DNA from: Enterobacteriaceae bacterium RIT714
Lineage (GTDB): Bacteria > Pseudomonadota > Gammaproteobacteria > Enterobacterales > Enterobacteriaceae
Direction of reading: 5' to 3'
Assembly: GCA_009668015.1 (NCBI GenBank)
Contig: WJYB01000006.1
Span: forward strand, 1 to 64,000
Length of the DNA: 64,000 nucleotides
Shown here: in pieces, positions 41,898 through 53,827 of the stretch
Layout: each line of letters starts with the position of its first letter
How positions within the stretch are numbered: position 1 is the stretch's first letter
Program-made: the position numbers and the translations under genes
Notes under the pieces: model-generated
The model's database searches: none
What the model saw: the letters and a program-made list of their open reading frames with translations, nothing else
Told to the model about the DNA's origin: nothing

Positions 41898-44800
41898 GTG
41901 AAGTTTTTCGCTCTCTTCATTTACCGCCCGGTGGCGACGATTTTGATTTCGGTCGCCATTACCCTGTGCGGCGTGCTCGGCTTCCGGCTGCTGCCGGTGG
42001 CCCCGCTGCCGCAGGTGGATTTCCCAGTGATCATGGTCAGCGCCTCGCTGCCGGGCGCGTCGCCGGAAACCATGGCCTCGTCGGTGGCCACACCGCTGGA
42101 GCGCTCGCTTGGCCGCATAGCCGGGGTCAGCGAAATGACCTCCAGCAGTTCCCTCGGCAGCACCCGTATTATTCTTGAGTTCAATTTTGACCGCGATATC
42201 AACGGCGCTGCCCGCGACGTGCAGGCGGCCATTAACGCCGCCCAAAGCCTGCTGCCGTCCGGGATGCCGAGCCGTCCAACCTATCGCAAAGCCAACCCGT
42301 CCGATGCGCCGGTCATGATTTTGACGCTGACGTCGGACACCTATTCGCAGGGCGAGCTGTACGATTTTGCCTCTACGCAGCTGGCGCAAACCATCGCCCA
42401 GATTGACGGCGTCGGCGACGTTGACGTGGGCGGCAGTTCCCTGCCCGCCGTGCGTGTCGGCTTAAATCCCGAAGCGCTGTTTAATCAGGGCGTATCGCTG
42501 GATGACGTGCGCAGCGCCATCAGCAATGCCAACGTGCGCAAGCCGCAGGGGGCGATTGAGGACAGCGGCCGTCGCTGGCAGATCCAGACCAACGACGAAC
42601 TGAAAACCGCGGCGGAATATCAGCCGCTGATTATTCACTACAACAATGGCGCGGCGGTGCGCCTGAGCGACGTGGCGAGCGTGACCGATTCCGTGCAGGA
42701 CGTGCGTAACGCCGGGATGACTAACGCAAAACCTGCCATTCTGCTGATGATCCGCAAGCTGCCGGAAGCCAACATTATTCAGACGGTCAATAGCATCCGC
42801 GAAAAACTGCCGGAACTGCAGGAGACCATTCCGGCGGCTATCGATCTGCAAATCGCCCAGGATCGCTCCCCGACGATTCGCGCGTCGCTGGAGGAGGTCG
42901 AGCAGACGCTGATCATCTCCGTAGCCCTGGTGATCCTCGTGGTGTTCCTGTTCCTGCGCTCCGGTCGCGCGACGCTGATCCCCGCCGTGGCGGTTCCTGT
43001 TTCGCTGATCGGCACTTTTGCCGCTATGTATCTTTGCGGATTCAGCCTCAACAACCTGTCGCTGATGGCGTTGACCATCGCCACCGGATTTGTCGTCGAT
43101 GACGCCATCGTGGTGCTGGAAAATATTTCGCGCCATCTGGAAGCGGGAATGAAGCCGCTGCAGGCCTCCCTGCAAGGGACACGCGAAGTGGGCTTTACGG
43201 TACTGTCGATGAGTCTGTCGCTGGTGGCGGTATTCCTGCCGCTGCTGCTGATGGGGGGCCTGCCCGGACGGCTGTTACGTGAGTTCGCCGTGACGCTCTC
43301 GGTGGCAATCGGTATTTCGCTGGTCATCTCTCTGACCCTCACTCCAATGATGTGCGGCTGGATGCTTAAACGCAGCAAGCCTCACTCGCAACCGCGCAAA
43401 AAAGGCTTTGGCCGCCTGCTGATTGCCCTGCAGGAAGGCTACGGCAAGTCGCTGAAGTGGGTGCTGAACCATACGCGGATGGTCGGACTGGTGCTGGTGG
43501 CAACCATTGTCCTTAACGTCTGGTTGTATATCTCCATCCCGAAAACCTTCTTCCCGGAGCAGGACACCGGCGTGCTGATGGGCGGGATTCAGGCGGATCA
43601 GAGCATCTCATTCCAGGCGATGCGCGTGAAGCTGCAGGATTTCATGAAGATCATTCGTGAAGACCCCGCCGTCGATAACGTGACCGGCTTTACCGGCGGC
43701 TCGCGCGTCAACAGTGGAATGATGTTTATCACTCTGAAATCGCGCGACGAGCGCCATGAAAGCGCTCAACAGGTGATTGACCGCCTGCGCGTCAAGCTGG
43801 CAAAAGAGCCGGGGGCGAATCTGTTTTTGATGGCCGTTCAGGATATCCGCGTCGGTGGACGTCAGGCGAATGCCAGCTATCAGTACACGCTGTTGTCAGA
43901 CGATCTGGCCGCCCTGCGCGAGTGGGAGCCGAAAATCCGCAAAGCGCTGGCGGCGTTGCCGGAGCTGGCAGATGTGAACTCGGACCAGCAGGATAACGGC
44001 GCGGAGATGAACCTGACCTATGACCGCGAAACTATGGCGCGGCTCGGTATTAACGTCGAAGCGGCCAACAGTTTGCTCAACAACGCCTTTGGTCAGCGCC
44101 AGATTTCCACCATCTATCAGCCGATGAACCAGTACAAAGTGGTGATGGAAGTTGATCCGCGCTATACCCAGGACATCAGCGCACTGGATAAAATGTACGT
44201 CATTAATAACGAGGGCAAATCCATACCGCTCTCTTATTTTGCCCGCTGGCAACCCGCCAATGCGCCGCTGTCGGTCAACCATCAGGGATTGTCGGCGGCC
44301 TCGACGGTCTCGTTTAACCTGCCGACCGGCTCGTCACTCTCCGAGGCCAGCGATGCGATTAACCGGGCGATGACACAACTCGGCGTGCCGTCCACCGTGC
44401 GCGGGAGTTTTGCCGGAACGGCGCAGGTGTTCCAGCAGACGATGAACTCGCAGGTGATTCTTATCCTGGCCGCGATCGCCACCGTCTATATCGTGCTGGG
44501 GATTTTATACGAAAGCTACGTCCATCCGCTGACGATCCTCTCCACCCTGCCCTCTGCGGGCGTCGGCGCGCTGCTGGCGCTGGAGCTGTTCGGTGCGCCC
44601 TTTAGCCTCATCGCGCTTATCGGGATCATGCTCCTGATAGGCATTGTGAAGAAAAATGCGATTATGATGGTCGACTTTGCACTCGACGCGCAGCGCAACG
44701 GCAATATGTCGCCGCAGGACGCCATCTTCCAGGCCTGTCTGCTGCGTTTTCGCCCGATCATGATGACCACGCTGGCGGCGCTGTTTGGCGCGCTGCCGCT

Positions 44801-44975
44801 GGTGATATCCGGCGGCGATGGCTCGGAATTGCGTCAGCCGCTGGGGATTACGATTGTCGGTGGGCTGGTAGTGAGCCAGCTGTTGACGCTCTATACCACG
44901 CCGGTGGTCTATCTGTTCTTCGACCGCCTGCGGGTGCGTTTTTCACGTACAAACCGAGACAGGGTAAACGGGTAA
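41898..44975 (+). CDS. mdtC: RND multidrug efflux pump subunit MdtC
   Basis: 1025 residues, with a GTG start directly after the mdtB TAA. Same RND layout as MdtB, with [13 protein letters not shown] holding the membrane Asp pair and a diverged pore domain. MdtC carries the active role in substrate export in the B2C trimer of E. coli. Its stop abuts the mdtD ATG, so mdtABCD is one tight operon. Confidence 0.98.
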   Translation: MKFFALFIYRPVATILISVAITLCGVLGFRLLPVAPLPQVDFPVIMVSASLPGASPETMASSVATPLERSLGRIAGVSEMTSSSSLGSTRIILEFNFDRDINGAARDVQAAINAAQSLLPSGMPSRPTYRKANPSDAPVMILTLTSDTYSQGELYDFASTQLAQTIAQIDGVGDVDVGGSSLPAVRVGLNPEALFNQGVSLDDVRSAISNANVRKPQGAIEDSGRRWQIQTNDELKTAAEYQPLIIHYNNGAAVRLSDVASVTDSVQDVRNAGMTNAKPAILLMIRKLPEANIIQTVNSIREKLPELQETIPAAIDLQIAQDRSPTIRASLEEVEQTLIISVALVILVVFLFLRSGRATLIPAVAVPVSLIGTFAAMYLCGFSLNNLSLMALTIATGFVVDDAIVVLENISRHLEAGMKPLQASLQGTREVGFTVLSMSLSLVAVFLPLLLMGGLPGRLLREFAVTLSVAIGISLVISLTLTPMMCGWMLKRSKPHSQPRKKGFGRLLIALQEGYGKSLKWVLNHTRMVGLVLVATIVLNVWLYISIPKTFFPEQDTGVLMGGIQADQSISFQAMRVKLQDFMKIIREDPAVDNVTGFTGGSRVNSGMMFITLKSRDERHESAQQVIDRLRVKLAKEPGANLFLMAVQDIRVGGRQANASYQYTLLSDDLAALREWEPKIRKALAALPELADVNSDQQDNGAEMNLTYDRETMARLGINVEAANSLLNNAFGQRQISTIYQPMNQYKVVMEVDPRYTQDISALDKMYVINNEGKSIPLSYFARWQPANAPLSVNHQGLSAASTVSFNLPTGSSLSEASDAINRAMTQLGVPSTVRGSFAGTAQVFQQTMNSQVILILAAIATVYIVLGILYESYVHPLTILSTLPSAGVGALLALELFGAPFSLIALIGIMLLIGIVKKNAIMMVDFALDAQRNGNMSPQDAIFQACLLRFRPIMMTTLAALFGALPLVISGGDGSELRQPLGITIVGGLVVSQLLTLYTTPVVYLFFDRLRVRFSRTNRDRVNG

Positions 44976-46391
44976 ATGACTGACCTTCCCAAAAACGTCC
45001 GCTGGCAATTGTGGATTGTCGCCTTCGGCTTTTTTATGCAGTCGCTGGACACCACCATTGTCAACACCGCCCTCCCCTCGATGGCGAAAAGTCTGGGAGA
45101 GAGCCCGCTGCATATGCACATGGTGATTGTCTCCTATGTGCTGACGGTGGCGGTGATGCTGCCTGCCAGCGGCTGGATGGCGGACAAAATCGGCGTGCGT
45201 AATATTTTCTTTACCGCCATCGTGCTCTTTACCGCCGGTTCCCTGTTTTGCGCACAGGCCGATACCCTCGATGGACTGGTGATGGCCCGCGTGTTACAGG
45301 GCGTCGGCGGCGCCATGATGGTTCCCGTCGGCAGACTGACGGTGATGAAAATTGTCCCGCGCGCGCAGTATATGGCGGCGATGACCTTCGTGACACTCCC
45401 CGGACAGGTCGGGCCGTTACTCGGCCCGGCGCTCGGCGGCATTCTGGTGGAGTACGCCTCCTGGCACTGGATTTTCTTGATCAATCTGCCGGTCGGAATT
45501 GTCGGCGCGATCGCCACGCTGATGCTGATGCCGAACTACAAAATGCAGACGCGGCGCTTTGATCTCTTCGGCTTTGTGCTGCTGGCGGCGGGAATGGCGA
45601 CACTGACGCTGGCGCTCGACGGACAGAAAGGGCTCGGGATCTCCACGCTCACGCTGACCGCTCTGGTGGCAATCGGGATCATCGCCATCCTCTGGTATCT
45701 GTGGCACGCCCGTGAAAACGAACGCGCCCTGTTCAGCCTGTCTCTTTTTGGTAACGCAACCTATCGCCTTGGGCTGTTTGGCAGCTTTGCAGGGCGGATC
45801 GGCAGCGGCATGCTACCGTTTATGACGCCGGTGTTCCTGCAAATCGGCCTTGGGTTTTCGCCGTTCCACGCCGGGCTGATGATGATCCCGATGGTGCTCG
45901 GCAGCATGGGCATGAAGCGTATTGTGGTGCAGGTGGTTAACCGCTTCGGCTATCGTCGCGTTCTGGTGACGAGCACGCTTGGTCTGGCGCTGGTCAGCCT
46001 GCTGTTTATGGCGGTCGCATTAATGGGCTGGTACTACGCCCTGCCGCTGGTGCTGTTTTTCCAGGGGGTGATTAACTCGACGCGCTTCTCGTCGATGAAC
46101 ACCCTGACGCTGAAAGATTTGCCTGACGAACTGGCAAGCAGCGGTAACAGCTTGCTGTCGATGATTATGCAGCTCTCCATGAGCGTTGGGGTCACCATTG
46201 CGGGGTTGTTGCTCGGCATGTACGGCCAGCACCATTTAGGTGCCGACTCTTCCAGCGCGCATCAGGTCTTCCTCTACACCTATCTTTGCATGGCGGTCAT
46301 TATCGCCCTGCCCGCCCTGATTTTCGCCCGGGTTCCGGATGATACCAGCACCAATGTCGTCATTAGCCGACGCAAAAGGAGTGAACGATGA
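44976..46391 (+). CDS. mdtD: Major facilitator MdtD
   Basis: 471 residues with 14 predicted membrane segments, DHA2-type major facilitator. Motif D1-like [19 protein letters not shown] opens the protein; [14 protein letters not shown] is motif A. In E. coli it is not needed for MdtABC-mediated drug resistance; its substrate is uncertain (citrate/iron export has been suggested). ATGA overlap with baeS. Confidence 0.96.
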   Translation: MTDLPKNVRWQLWIVAFGFFMQSLDTTIVNTALPSMAKSLGESPLHMHMVIVSYVLTVAVMLPASGWMADKIGVRNIFFTAIVLFTAGSLFCAQADTLDGLVMARVLQGVGGAMMVPVGRLTVMKIVPRAQYMAAMTFVTLPGQVGPLLGPALGGILVEYASWHWIFLINLPVGIVGAIATLMLMPNYKMQTRRFDLFGFVLLAAGMATLTLALDGQKGLGISTLTLTALVAIGIIAILWYLWHARENERALFSLSLFGNATYRLGLFGSFAGRIGSGMLPFMTPVFLQIGLGFSPFHAGLMMIPMVLGSMGMKRIVVQVVNRFGYRRVLVTSTLGLALVSLLFMAVALMGWYYALPLVLFFQGVINSTRFSSMNTLTLKDLPDELASSGNSLLSMIMQLSMSVGVTIAGLLLGMYGQHHLGADSSSAHQVFLYTYLCMAVIIALPALIFARVPDDTSTNVVISRRKRSER

Positions 46392-47791
46392 AATTCTGGC
46401 GCACCGGCATTACCGGAAAACTGTTTCTGGCTATTTTCGCCACCTGTATTGTCCTGCTGATCACCATGCACTGGGCCGTGCGCATCAGTTTTGAACGGGG
46501 ATTTATTGACTACATCAAGCGCGGAAACGAGCAGCGGCTACAGGGGCTGAGCGATGCGCTGGCCGATCAGTATGCGCTGCACGGCAACTGGCGTTTTCTG
46601 CGTAACAACGACCGGTTTGTGTTCCAGATTTTGCGCTCGCTCGAACACGATAATGACGACGATCGCCCGGGGCCCGGGATGCCGCCCCACGGCTGGCGCA
46701 CGCAGTTCTGGGTTATCGATCAGGACAAATACGTGCTGGTTGGCCCGCGCGCCCCTGTTCCACCGGACGGTACTAAACGCGCCATTATGTTTAATGGCAC
46801 CGCCGTGGGCTGGGTGATTGCCTCCCCGGTCGAACGGCTGACGCGTAACACCGATATCAACTTTGATCGCCAGCAGCGGCAGACCAGCTGGCTGATTGTC
46901 GCCCTGTCGACCCTTCTGGCCGCACTGGCGACATTCCCGCTGGCGCGTGGCCTGCTGGCGCCGGTCAAGCGGCTGGTGGAAGGCACTCATAAGCTCGCGG
47001 CGGGCGATTTTTCCACCCGCGTGGATACCCGCAGCCAGGACGAACTGGGCAGGCTGGCGCAGGACTTTAACCAGCTCGCCAGTACGCTGGAGAAAAACCA
47101 GCAGATGCGCCGCGACTTTATGGCCGATATTTCTCATGAGCTGCGCACACCGCTGGCGGTTTTGCGCGGCGAGCTGGAGGCCATTCAGGACGGCGTGCGT
47201 CAGTTCACGCCAGAATCGGTGGCCTCGTTGCAGGCGGAAGTGGGCACGCTGACCAAGCTGGTGGACGATCTGCATCAGCTTTCGATGTCCGACGAAGGCG
47301 CATTGGCCTATCAGAAAGCGCCTGTCGATGTGATTAATGTTCTGGAAGTCGCCAGCGGCGCATTTCGCGAGCGCTTTGCCAGTCGCAATCTGAACATCGA
47401 ATTGTCGTTACCGGACAGCGCGGTGGTATTCGGCGACCGCGATCGCCTGATGCAGCTTTTCAATAATCTGCTGGAAAACAGCCTGCGCTATACCGATGGC
47501 GGCGGCACTTTACGTATCTCCGGCAGGCAGGAAGAGGGGCGTTTTGCCCTGACCTTTGCAGACTCCGCCCCCGGTGTGCAGGACGCACAGCTGGAGAAAC
47601 TGTTCGAGCGTTTTTACCGCACCGAAGGCTCCCGCAACCGCGCCAGTGGCGGCTCCGGCCTGGGGCTGGCGATTTGTGTCAACATCGTTGAGGCGCACGG
47701 GGGCACGATCCGCGCCGCCCATTCGCCTTTTGGCGGGGTTAGCATTACAGTAGAGTTACCGCTGGAACGCGATTTATCGAGAGAAGTATGA
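46388..47791 (+). CDS. baeS: Envelope-stress sensor kinase BaeS
   Basis: 467 residues. Two membrane segments (about residues 11-31 and 165-190) flank a periplasmic sensor domain. HAMP follows, then the phospho-acceptor His in [20 protein letters not shown]. The ATPase has the N box ([14 protein letters not shown]) and G boxes ([20 protein letters not shown]). It senses envelope damage such as indole, flavonoids and metals, and phosphorylates BaeR. It overlaps mdtD and baeR by four bases each. Confidence 0.98.
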   Translation: MKFWRTGITGKLFLAIFATCIVLLITMHWAVRISFERGFIDYIKRGNEQRLQGLSDALADQYALHGNWRFLRNNDRFVFQILRSLEHDNDDDRPGPGMPPHGWRTQFWVIDQDKYVLVGPRAPVPPDGTKRAIMFNGTAVGWVIASPVERLTRNTDINFDRQQRQTSWLIVALSTLLAALATFPLARGLLAPVKRLVEGTHKLAAGDFSTRVDTRSQDELGRLAQDFNQLASTLEKNQQMRRDFMADISHELRTPLAVLRGELEAIQDGVRQFTPESVASLQAEVGTLTKLVDDLHQLSMSDEGALAYQKAPVDVINVLEVASGAFRERFASRNLNIELSLPDSAVVFGDRDRLMQLFNNLLENSLRYTDGGGTLRISGRQEEGRFALTFADSAPGVQDAQLEKLFERFYRTEGSRNRASGGSGLGLAICVNIVEAHGGTIRAAHSPFGGVSITVELPLERDLSREV

Positions 47792-48510
47792 CTGAGTTAC
47801 CCATTGACGAAAACACACCGCGCATTCTGATCGTGGAGGACGAGCCTAAGCTTGGGCAGTTATTAATCGACTATTTACGTGCAGCAAGCTACGCCCCAAC
47901 GCTTATCAGCCACGGTGATCGGGTGCTTCCGTACGTGCGCCAGACGCCGCCGCATCTTATTTTGCTGGACCTGATGCTGCCGGGCACCGACGGACTGACG
48001 CTGTGCCGCGAGATCCGCCGTTTTTCCGACGTGCCGATTGTGATGGTGACAGCCAAAATCGAAGAGATCGACCGCCTGCTGGGGCTGGAAATTGGCGCGG
48101 ATGATTACATCTGTAAACCGTACAGCCCGCGTGAAGTGGTGGCCCGCGTGAAAACGATTCTGCGTCGCTGCCGCCCGCAGCGCGAACTGCAGGTGCTCGA
48201 CGCCGAAAGCCCGCTGATTGTCGATGAAAGTCGTTTCCAGGCCAGCTGGCGCAATAAGATGCTGGATCTGACCCCGGCGGAGTTCCGCCTGCTGAAAACG
48301 CTGTCTCACGAGCCGGGCAAAGTGTTCTCCAGGGAACAACTGCTTAATCATCTTTACGACGATTATCGCGTGGTGACGGACCGCACCATCGACAGTCATA
48401 TCAAAAACCTGCGCCGCAAGCTGGAAGCCCTGGACGAAGACCAGTCGTTTATCCGCGCGGTGTACGGTGTGGGCTATCGCTGGGAGGCGGATGCCTGCAG
48501 GATTGCGTAA
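47788..48510 (+). CDS. baeR: Response regulator BaeR
   Basis: 240 residues, OmpR/PhoB family. Receiver with acidic pocket ILIVEDEPK, phospho-Asp in [14 protein letters not shown] and Lys in [17 protein letters not shown]-terminal winged helix ([35 protein letters not shown]). It activates mdtABCD, acrD and spy in E. coli. Last gene of the operon. The following 286 bases to trhP hold no clear gene. Confidence 0.98.
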   Translation: MTELPIDENTPRILIVEDEPKLGQLLIDYLRAASYAPTLISHGDRVLPYVRQTPPHLILLDLMLPGTDGLTLCREIRRFSDVPIVMVTAKIEEIDRLLGLEIGADDYICKPYSPREVVARVKTILRRCRPQRELQVLDAESPLIVDESRFQASWRNKMLDLTPAEFRLLKTLSHEPGKVFSREQLLNHLYDDYRVVTDRTIDSHIKNLRRKLEALDEDQSFIRAVYGVGYRWEADACRIA

Positions 48511-48796
48511 AACGTACTGAAGGCCGCAAATCATCAGGTGATTGGTACAAGCCAGCTCTATATTTCAGAGCAATTGCGGGAAACCGGATCGCCTCGCTGA
48601 AAAGTAATGGCGTCAGCCCCAGATGGTGAAAGACCTGAACTGCCCCGTCTAATCCGCCGGGCGGCCCTTGACGCCACCCGGCGCTTTACCTCCCTGCCCC
48701 GCAGCGCTACAATGCCCGCCCTTAAAGTAGGGGATCTCCCCTTACCGCTTCACCTGGTGCAAGCGGATCTGACCTGTCATCAGAACGAGAACAAAC

Positions 48797-50158
48797 ATGT
48801 TTAAACCTGAACTCCTTTCCCCAGCGGGAACGCTGCAGAATATGCGTTACGCTTTCGCCTATGGCGCCGATGCCGTCTATGCCGGCCAGCCGCGTTACTC
48901 CTTGCGCGTGCGTAATAACGAATTCAACCACGAGAATTTGCAGCTCGGCATTAACGAAGCGCATGCCCTGGGCAAGAAATTCTATGTGGTGGTGAATATC
49001 GCGCCGCATAACGCCAAGCTGAAGACGTTTATTCGCGATCTTAAGCCGGTCGTGGAAATGGGTCCTGATGCGTTGATCATGTCAGATCCCGGTTTAATCA
49101 TGCTGGTTCGCGAGAACTTCCCGGAGATGGACATTCACCTGTCCGTGCAGGCGAATGCCGTTAACTGGGCAACGGTCAAATTCTGGAAACAGATGGGACT
49201 GACCCGCGTGATTTTGTCGCGCGAACTGTCGCTTGAAGAGATCGAAGAGATTCGTACTCAGGTGCCGGAAATGGAGATTGAGATCTTCGTTCACGGTGCG
49301 CTGTGCATGGCCTACTCTGGCCGCTGCCTGCTCTCTGGCTATATCAACAAGCGTGACCCGAATCAGGGAACCTGCACCAACGCCTGCCGCTGGGAATATA
49401 ACGTCCAGGAAGGTAAGGAAGACGACGTCGGCAATATCGTGCATAAACATGAGCCGATCCCGGTGAAAAACGTTGAGCCAACGCTGGGCGTGGGCGCACC
49501 GACTGACAGCGTGTTCATGATTGAAGAAGCCAAACGTCCGGGCGAATACATGACGGCGTTTGAAGACGAGCACGGCACTTACATCATGAACTCCAAAGAT
49601 CTGCGCGCCATCGCGCACGTTGAGCGTCTGACGCAGATGGGCGTTCACTCCCTGAAGATCGAAGGCCGTACCAAGTCTTATTACTACTGCGCCCGCACCG
49701 CGCAGGTTTATCGCAAAGCCATCGACGATGCTGCTGCAGGTAAACCGTTCGATACCAGCCTGCTGGAAACACTGGAAGGACTGGCGCACCGCGGCTATAC
49801 CGAAGGTTTTCTGCGTCGTCACACCCATGACGATTATCAGAACTACGAGCACGGCTACTCCATCTCCGAGCGCCAGCAGTTCGTGGGCGATTTTACCGGC
49901 GCACGCAAAGGCGATCTGGCCGCGGTGGCGGTGAAAAACAAATTTACGATGGGCGACAGCCTGGAGCTGATGACTCCGCAGGGGAATATCAACTTCACGC
50001 TGGAGCACCTGGAAAACGGCAAAGGCGAAGCGATTACCGTAGCGCCTGGCGACGGACACACCGTCTGGCTGCCGGTTCCGCAAGAAGTGGAGCTGGAATA
50101 TGCGCTGTTGATGCGTAACTTTAACGGCGAAAGCACCCGCAATCCGCACAACAAATAG
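48797..50158 (+). CDS. trhP: tRNA uridine-5-oxyacetate pathway hydroxylase TrhP (YegQ)
   Basis: 453 residues, U32 peptidase-like family. N-terminal LLSPAGTLQNMRYAFAYGAD is the family signature. The Cys cluster GALCMAYSGRC, then GTCTNACRW, is thought to bind an Fe-S centre. In E. coli TrhP makes 5-hydroxyuridine at tRNA position 34 (using prephenate-derived chemistry), the first step to cmo5U and mcmo5U, in parallel with TrhO. Despite the family name it is not a protease. Confidence 0.96.
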   Translation: MFKPELLSPAGTLQNMRYAFAYGADAVYAGQPRYSLRVRNNEFNHENLQLGINEAHALGKKFYVVVNIAPHNAKLKTFIRDLKPVVEMGPDALIMSDPGLIMLVRENFPEMDIHLSVQANAVNWATVKFWKQMGLTRVILSRELSLEEIEEIRTQVPEMEIEIFVHGALCMAYSGRCLLSGYINKRDPNQGTCTNACRWEYNVQEGKEDDVGNIVHKHEPIPVKNVEPTLGVGAPTDSVFMIEEAKRPGEYMTAFEDEHGTYIMNSKDLRAIAHVERLTQMGVHSLKIEGRTKSYYYCARTAQVYRKAIDDAAAGKPFDTSLLETLEGLAHRGYTEGFLRRHTHDDYQNYEHGYSISERQQFVGDFTGARKGDLAAVAVKNKFTMGDSLELMTPQGNINFTLEHLENGKGEAITVAPGDGHTVWLPVPQEVELEYALLMRNFNGESTRNPHNK

Positions 50159-50193
50159 TCAAGCACCGGGATTTTTTCAGCGTGGGATAATTC

Positions 50194-50236
50194 TTAGAAT
50201 CGGATCACATACCGCTTCGTTCAATAAGGGTATTAT
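50194..50236 (+). promoter_or_regulatory. CRP site and promoter of cyaR
   Basis: TTAGA-ATCGGA-TCACA (50194-50209) matches the CRP consensus TGTGA-N6-TCACA in 8 of 10 positions. Its centre is about 42 bases before the predicted sRNA start, a class II position. A TATTAT -10 at 50231-50236 ends seven bases before +1. CRP activation of cyaR is established in E. coli. Confidence 0.8.
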
Positions 50237-50243
50237 CCCCTGC

Positions 50244-50329
50244 GCTGAAAAACATAACCCATAAATGCTAGCTGTACCAGGAACCACCTCCTTAGCCTGC
50301 GTAATCTCCCTTACGCAGGCTTATTTTTT
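50244..50329 (+). ncRNA. cyaR: CyaR (RyeE) small regulatory RNA
   Basis: The 86 bases from GCTGAAAAACATAACCCAT to the terminator match the Hfq-dependent sRNA CyaR of E. coli and Salmonella in place (after yegQ/trhP) and in sequence. The conserved CCAGGAACCACCTCCTTAGC seed region, which pairs with the ribosome-binding sites of ompX, luxS, nadE and yqaE, is intact at 50277-50296. The gene has no open frame. It links cAMP-CRP to outer-membrane porin and quorum-signal control. Confidence 0.95.
50294..50329 (+). terminator. Rho-independent terminator of cyaR
   Basis: Perfect 11-bp stem AGCCTGCGTAA/TTACGCAGGCT with a six-base loop (50294-50321), followed by a T-rich run. It forms the 3' end and Hfq-binding tail of the sRNA. 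Confidence 0.95.
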
Positions 50330-50407
50330 CCCCTTTCATCCTGTTCTTACCCGCTTTTTCCTTCTCTGAGATACACTCTTATCAGGGCTAAAAAGGAGCA
50401 ACGTTGG

Positions 50408-51307
50408 ATGTCTACCTATCCGGATAGTTTACTGATCCTCAACGGCAAAAGTGCTGGTAACGATCTTCTGCGCGAAGCGATTACCGCGCTGCGCGACGAG
50501 GGCGTGATTATTCACGTTCGCGTGACGTGGGAAAAAGGGGATGCCGCACGGTATATCGAAGAGGCCTGCCAGTTGGGCGTTGAGACGGTTATCGCCGCGG
50601 GCGGCGACGGGACGATCAATGAAATTGCTACCGCGCTTATCGAACGGGATGCGGCAGAGCGCCCGGTCATGGGCATTTTACCGCTGGGTACGGCCAATGA
50701 TTTCGCCACCAGCGCAGGCATTCCTGAAAGCCTGGACAAGGCTTTGCAACTGGCGATTGTGGGTAAACCGACCGCCGTCGATATTGCCCAGGTCAATGAT
50801 AAAACCTGTTTTATCAATATGGCGACGGGTGGATTTGGTACTCGCATTACCAGCGAAACCCCGGAAAAACTCAAAGCTGCGCTGGGCGGCGTGTCATACC
50901 TGATTCATGGCCTGATGCGCATGGACATGCTTAAACCCGATCGCTGCGAAATTAATGGCGACAATTTCCACTGGCAGGGTGACGCGCTAGTGATTGGGAT
51001 TGGCAACGGTCGTCAGGCTGGCGGCGGCCAACAGCTATGCCCGGACGCCCTGATCAATGACGGCTTGCTGCAGTTGCGCATTTTCACCAGCGACGGCATG
51101 CTCCCGGCCCTGTTCACCACTCTGACACGGCCAGAAGAGAGCCCGAATGTGCTCGACGGGCAGTCGGCGTGGTTTGAGGTGATCGCCCCACACGGCATGA
51201 CCTTTAACCTGGACGGTGAACCGCTGAGCGGCGAGCATTTCCGCATCTCGCTGCTACCCGGCGCGCTGGAGTGTCGCCTGCCGCCGGATTGTCCGTTGCT
51301 GCGTTAA
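50408..51307 (+). CDS. yegS: Lipid kinase YegS
   Basis: 299 residues, diacylglycerol/sphingosine kinase-like family. The nucleotide loop [15 protein letters not shown] and [14 protein letters not shown] are the family signatures. [23 protein letters not shown] lies in the C-terminal sandwich. E. coli YegS phosphorylates phosphatidylglycerol in vitro and needs Mg or Mn. Its last four bases overlap the stop of the opposite-strand ABC gene (51304-51307). Confidence 0.96.
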   Translation: MSTYPDSLLILNGKSAGNDLLREAITALRDEGVIIHVRVTWEKGDAARYIEEACQLGVETVIAAGGDGTINEIATALIERDAAERPVMGILPLGTANDFATSAGIPESLDKALQLAIVGKPTAVDIAQVNDKTCFINMATGGFGTRITSETPEKLKAALGGVSYLIHGLMRMDMLKPDRCEINGDNFHWQGDALVIGIGNGRQAGGGQQLCPDALINDGLLQLRIFTSDGMLPALFTTLTRPEESPNVLDGQSAWFEVIAPHGMTFNLDGEPLSGEHFRISLLPGALECRLPPDCPLLR

Positions 51308-52077
51308 TACACCGCCACTTCCCGCGCCATCTCACGACTATACTGCTGGCTGGCATTCACCAGCATCCGCGTATAGTCGGTTTTGGCATTCCCGGCGACC
51401 AGTTCGTCAACGGTTAAGGTTTCCAGAATCTTACCGTACTGCATCACCGCGACTTTCTGACACAGATGAGCGATAACGCCCAGATCGTGCGTCACCATCA
51501 GGTAGGTCAGATTCGATTCACGCTGTAGCTCCGCCAGCAAATTGAGGATTTCTGCCTGCACGGATACGTCCAGCGCCGATGTCGGTTCGTCCAGCAGCAG
51601 CACCTGCGGCTCCAGAATTAACGCCCGGGCGATCGCCACGCGCTGACGCTGCCCGCCCGAAAGCTGATGCGGGTAGCGATCGCGAAACGCGCGGTTCAGC
51701 CCCACTTTATCAAGCAAACCGTGGATCCGTCTGTCCCGGTCCGCAATACCGTGTATTTGCAACGGTTCCTCCAGAATATCGCCAATGGTATGACGCGGAT
51801 GCAGCGAGCCATAGGGATCCTGAAAGACCATCTGCACGCGCCGACAGCGCTCGGCGCTGATATTGCGCCCGAGCGGTTTGCCGTCGATCGCAAGCTGGCC
51901 GTCCCAGTGGGTAAACAGTCCGGCAAGGCATTTCAGCACCGTGGTTTTGCCGGAACCCGACTCCCCCACCAGCCCGTAGATCTCCCCTTCTGCGACCGTG
52001 ATGTTCACATCGTCCAGCACCTGATTGCGCTTTTCGCCTTCGCCAAAGGCCAGGTTGAGGTTGGTAATCTCGATCAT
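51304..52077 (-). CDS. ABC transporter ATP-binding protein (oligopeptide/opine type, second ATPase)
   Basis: 257 residues. Walker [21 protein letters not shown]-loop in [16 protein letters not shown], signature [14 protein letters not shown], Walker [20 protein letters not shown], switch His in [11 protein letters not shown]. It is a DppF/GsiA-like ATPase of the peptide/nickel/opine uptake group. It ends the five-gene transporter operon and lies nine bases after the preceding ATPase. Its tail overlaps the end of yegS. Confidence 0.93.
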   Translation of the reverse strand: MIEITNLNLAFGEGEKRNQVLDDVNITVAEGEIYGLVGESGSGKTTVLKCLAGLFTHWDGQLAIDGKPLGRNISAERCRRVQMVFQDPYGSLHPRHTIGDILEEPLQIHGIADRDRRIHGLLDKVGLNRAFRDRYPHQLSGGQRQRVAIARALILEPQVLLLDEPTSALDVSVQAEILNLLAELQRESNLTYLMVTHDLGVIAHLCQKVAVMQYGKILETLTVDELVAGNAKTDYTRMLVNASQQYSREMAREVAVY

Positions 52078-52086
52078 CTCTGCTCC

Positions 52087-52959
52087 TTACTCGGTGAGCC
52101 AGCTTGCCTGGCGCTGCAACACGGGCAGCACCGGACGGCGATGGTTAAGCTCCGGCAACGCGTTGATTAACCCCTGGGTATACGGATGCCGGGCGTTGTG
52201 CAGATCGCTTGCGGCAATGGACTCCACCACGCGTCCGGCGTACATCACCAGCACGCGATCGCAGAAGCTGCGCACCAGGTTGATATCGTGGCTGATAAAG
52301 ATCAGCCCCAGACCGCGTGATTTCACCAGATCGTCGAGCAATCCCAGCACCTGCAAACGCACCGAGACATCCAGCGCGGAGGTCGGTTCATCGGCAATCA
52401 CCAGCTCTGGATCGGTGATCAGCATCATGGCAATCATGATGCGTTGGCCCTGCCCGCCAGAAATTTCGTGCGGGTAGAGGTGGTAAACACGCTCCGGCTG
52501 GCGAATGCGCACGACATCCAGCATCTCCAGCACTTTGGCTTTGGCCTCGGCTTTGCGCCCCGGATGGTGCGTCAGCCAGGCTTCGGCAATCTGATCTCCG
52601 ACGCAGACCACCGGATTGAGCGAGTATTTTGGGTCCTGCATAATCATTGAGATGCGCTTACCGCGAATGCCGCGCATTTGCGCCTCGCTGACGGTGCGCA
52701 AATCCACATCGCCAAACTGCATACGGGTGGCGCTGATCCGCGCTTTCGCCGGATGCAGGCGCAACAGCGCGCGCCCGACGGTGGATTTCCCGGATCCGGA
52801 CTCGCCGACAATCGCCAGCTTTTCGCGTCCGAGCTGGAAGGAGACGCCGCGCACGGCATTAGTTACCGCGCCGCCGTTGATAAAATCGACGTGCAGATCG
52901 CGCACATCGAGCAGTGGAGCGTTATTCGCTGCGAGGATCGAGGATGTCACGTAGGCCAT
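52087..52959 (-). CDS. ABC transporter ATP-binding protein (oligopeptide/opine type, first ATPase)
   Basis: 290 residues. Walker [21 protein letters not shown]-loop [12 protein letters not shown], signature [15 protein letters not shown], Walker [20 protein letters not shown], His in [12 protein letters not shown]. The DppD-type ATPase, partner of the following gene. The open frame begins at an ATG that touches AGGAG. A GTG three codons on, at 52950, is nine bases from that Shine-Dalgarno and may be the true start. Either way it overlaps the upstream permease end by about 30-40 bases. Confidence 0.93.
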   Translation of the reverse strand: MAYVTSSILAANNAPLLDVRDLHVDFINGGAVTNAVRGVSFQLGREKLAIVGESGSGKSTVGRALLRLHPAKARISATRMQFGDVDLRTVSEAQMRGIRGKRISMIMQDPKYSLNPVVCVGDQIAEAWLTHHPGRKAEAKAKVLEMLDVVRIRQPERVYHLYPHEISGGQGQRIMIAMMLITDPELVIADEPTSALDVSVRLQVLGLLDDLVKSRGLGLIFISHDINLVRSFCDRVLVMYAGRVVESIAASDLHNARHPYTQGLINALPELNHRRPVLPVLQRQASWLTE

Positions 52960-53827
52960 CTCCTAAGAAGTTGAATGCCAGGCTGTTAATCAGAATCGCC
53001 AGCCCCGGAATAGTCACTACCCACCAGCACTCCATCATGTAGGTGCGCCCGCTGGAGATCATCGCGCCCCACTCCGGCTCCGGCGGTTGCGCGCCCAGGC
53101 CAAGAAAGCCGAGACCCGCCGCCGTCAGAATGATCCCGGCCATGTTCATGGTGATACGGATAATCACCGACGGCAGGCACAGCGGCACGATATGTCGCCA
53201 CAGCACGCGGACCGCAGAGGCCCCCTGCAAACGCACCGCCGAGATAAAATCGGCCTGACGTAAAGAGAGCGTTTCCGCCCGCGCCAGACGAGCAATCGGT
53301 GGCCAGGCGGTGATCGTAATCGCAATCACCACATGCTCCAGCCCCGGGCCAAGGGCCGCCACGAACGCCAGCGCCAGTACCAGGCTTGGGAAAGAGATAA
53401 AAATATCCGTGACGCGCATCAGCACCGCATCCACTTTGCCGCCGAAATACCCGGCCGTCACGCCCAGCAGCAGCCCCAGCGGCCCGACGGTGACCGATAC
53501 CAGCAGCACGATATACAGCGTGATACGCGAGCCATATACCAGACGGCTAAAGATATCGCGGCCAAATTCGTCGGTGCCAAACCAGTGCTGCGCGTTAGGG
53601 GCGACCAGCGCATTGTTGAGGTCTTGCACCAGCGGGTTGTAGGGCGCGATCACCGGAGCAAACGCGGCGACAATCAGCAGCAGCAGGACAATTCCGCCGC
53701 CTATGGCGGTCAGCGGGTTGCGGGCCATTTTGCCGACAAATCCGGCTGCCCGGAAAAACGAGCGTTTTATACGCTGGCGGCTTTCGGTGTTGCGCGCGCC
53801 CAGCGGCGTATCCAGAGAAACGGTCAT
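52922..53827 (-). CDS. ABC transporter permease (DppC type)
   Basis: 301 residues. An N-terminal OppC_N segment ([19 protein letters not shown]) precedes a binding-protein-dependent permease domain with five or six membrane segments. The EAA loop is visible at [20 protein letters not shown] with the following ATPase-contact helix. It pairs with the upstream DppB-like permease, whose stop it overlaps by four bases (ATGA). Confidence 0.93.
   Translation of the reverse strand: MTVSLDTPLGARNTESRQRIKRSFFRAAGFVGKMARNPLTAIGGGIVLLLLIVAAFAPVIAPYNPLVQDLNNALVAPNAQHWFGTDEFGRDIFSRLVYGSRITLYIVLLVSVTVGPLGLLLGVTAGYFGGKVDAVLMRVTDIFISFPSLVLALAFVAALGPGLEHVVIAITITAWPPIARLARAETLSLRQADFISAVRLQGASAVRVLWRHIVPLCLPSVIIRITMNMAGIILTAAGLGFLGLGAQPPEPEWGAMISSGRTYMMECWWVVTIPGLAILINSLAFNFLGDGLRDILDPRSE

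Noticed and set aside
40887-42389. Minus-strand frame of 500 codons
   Set aside because: Shadow across the mdtB-mdtC junction; Arg/His/Gln-rich and without any domain.
48607-48804. Plus-strand frame of 65 codons between baeR and trhP
   Set aside because: It overlaps the trhP start, lacks a ribosome-binding site and shows no recognisable feature; probably chance.
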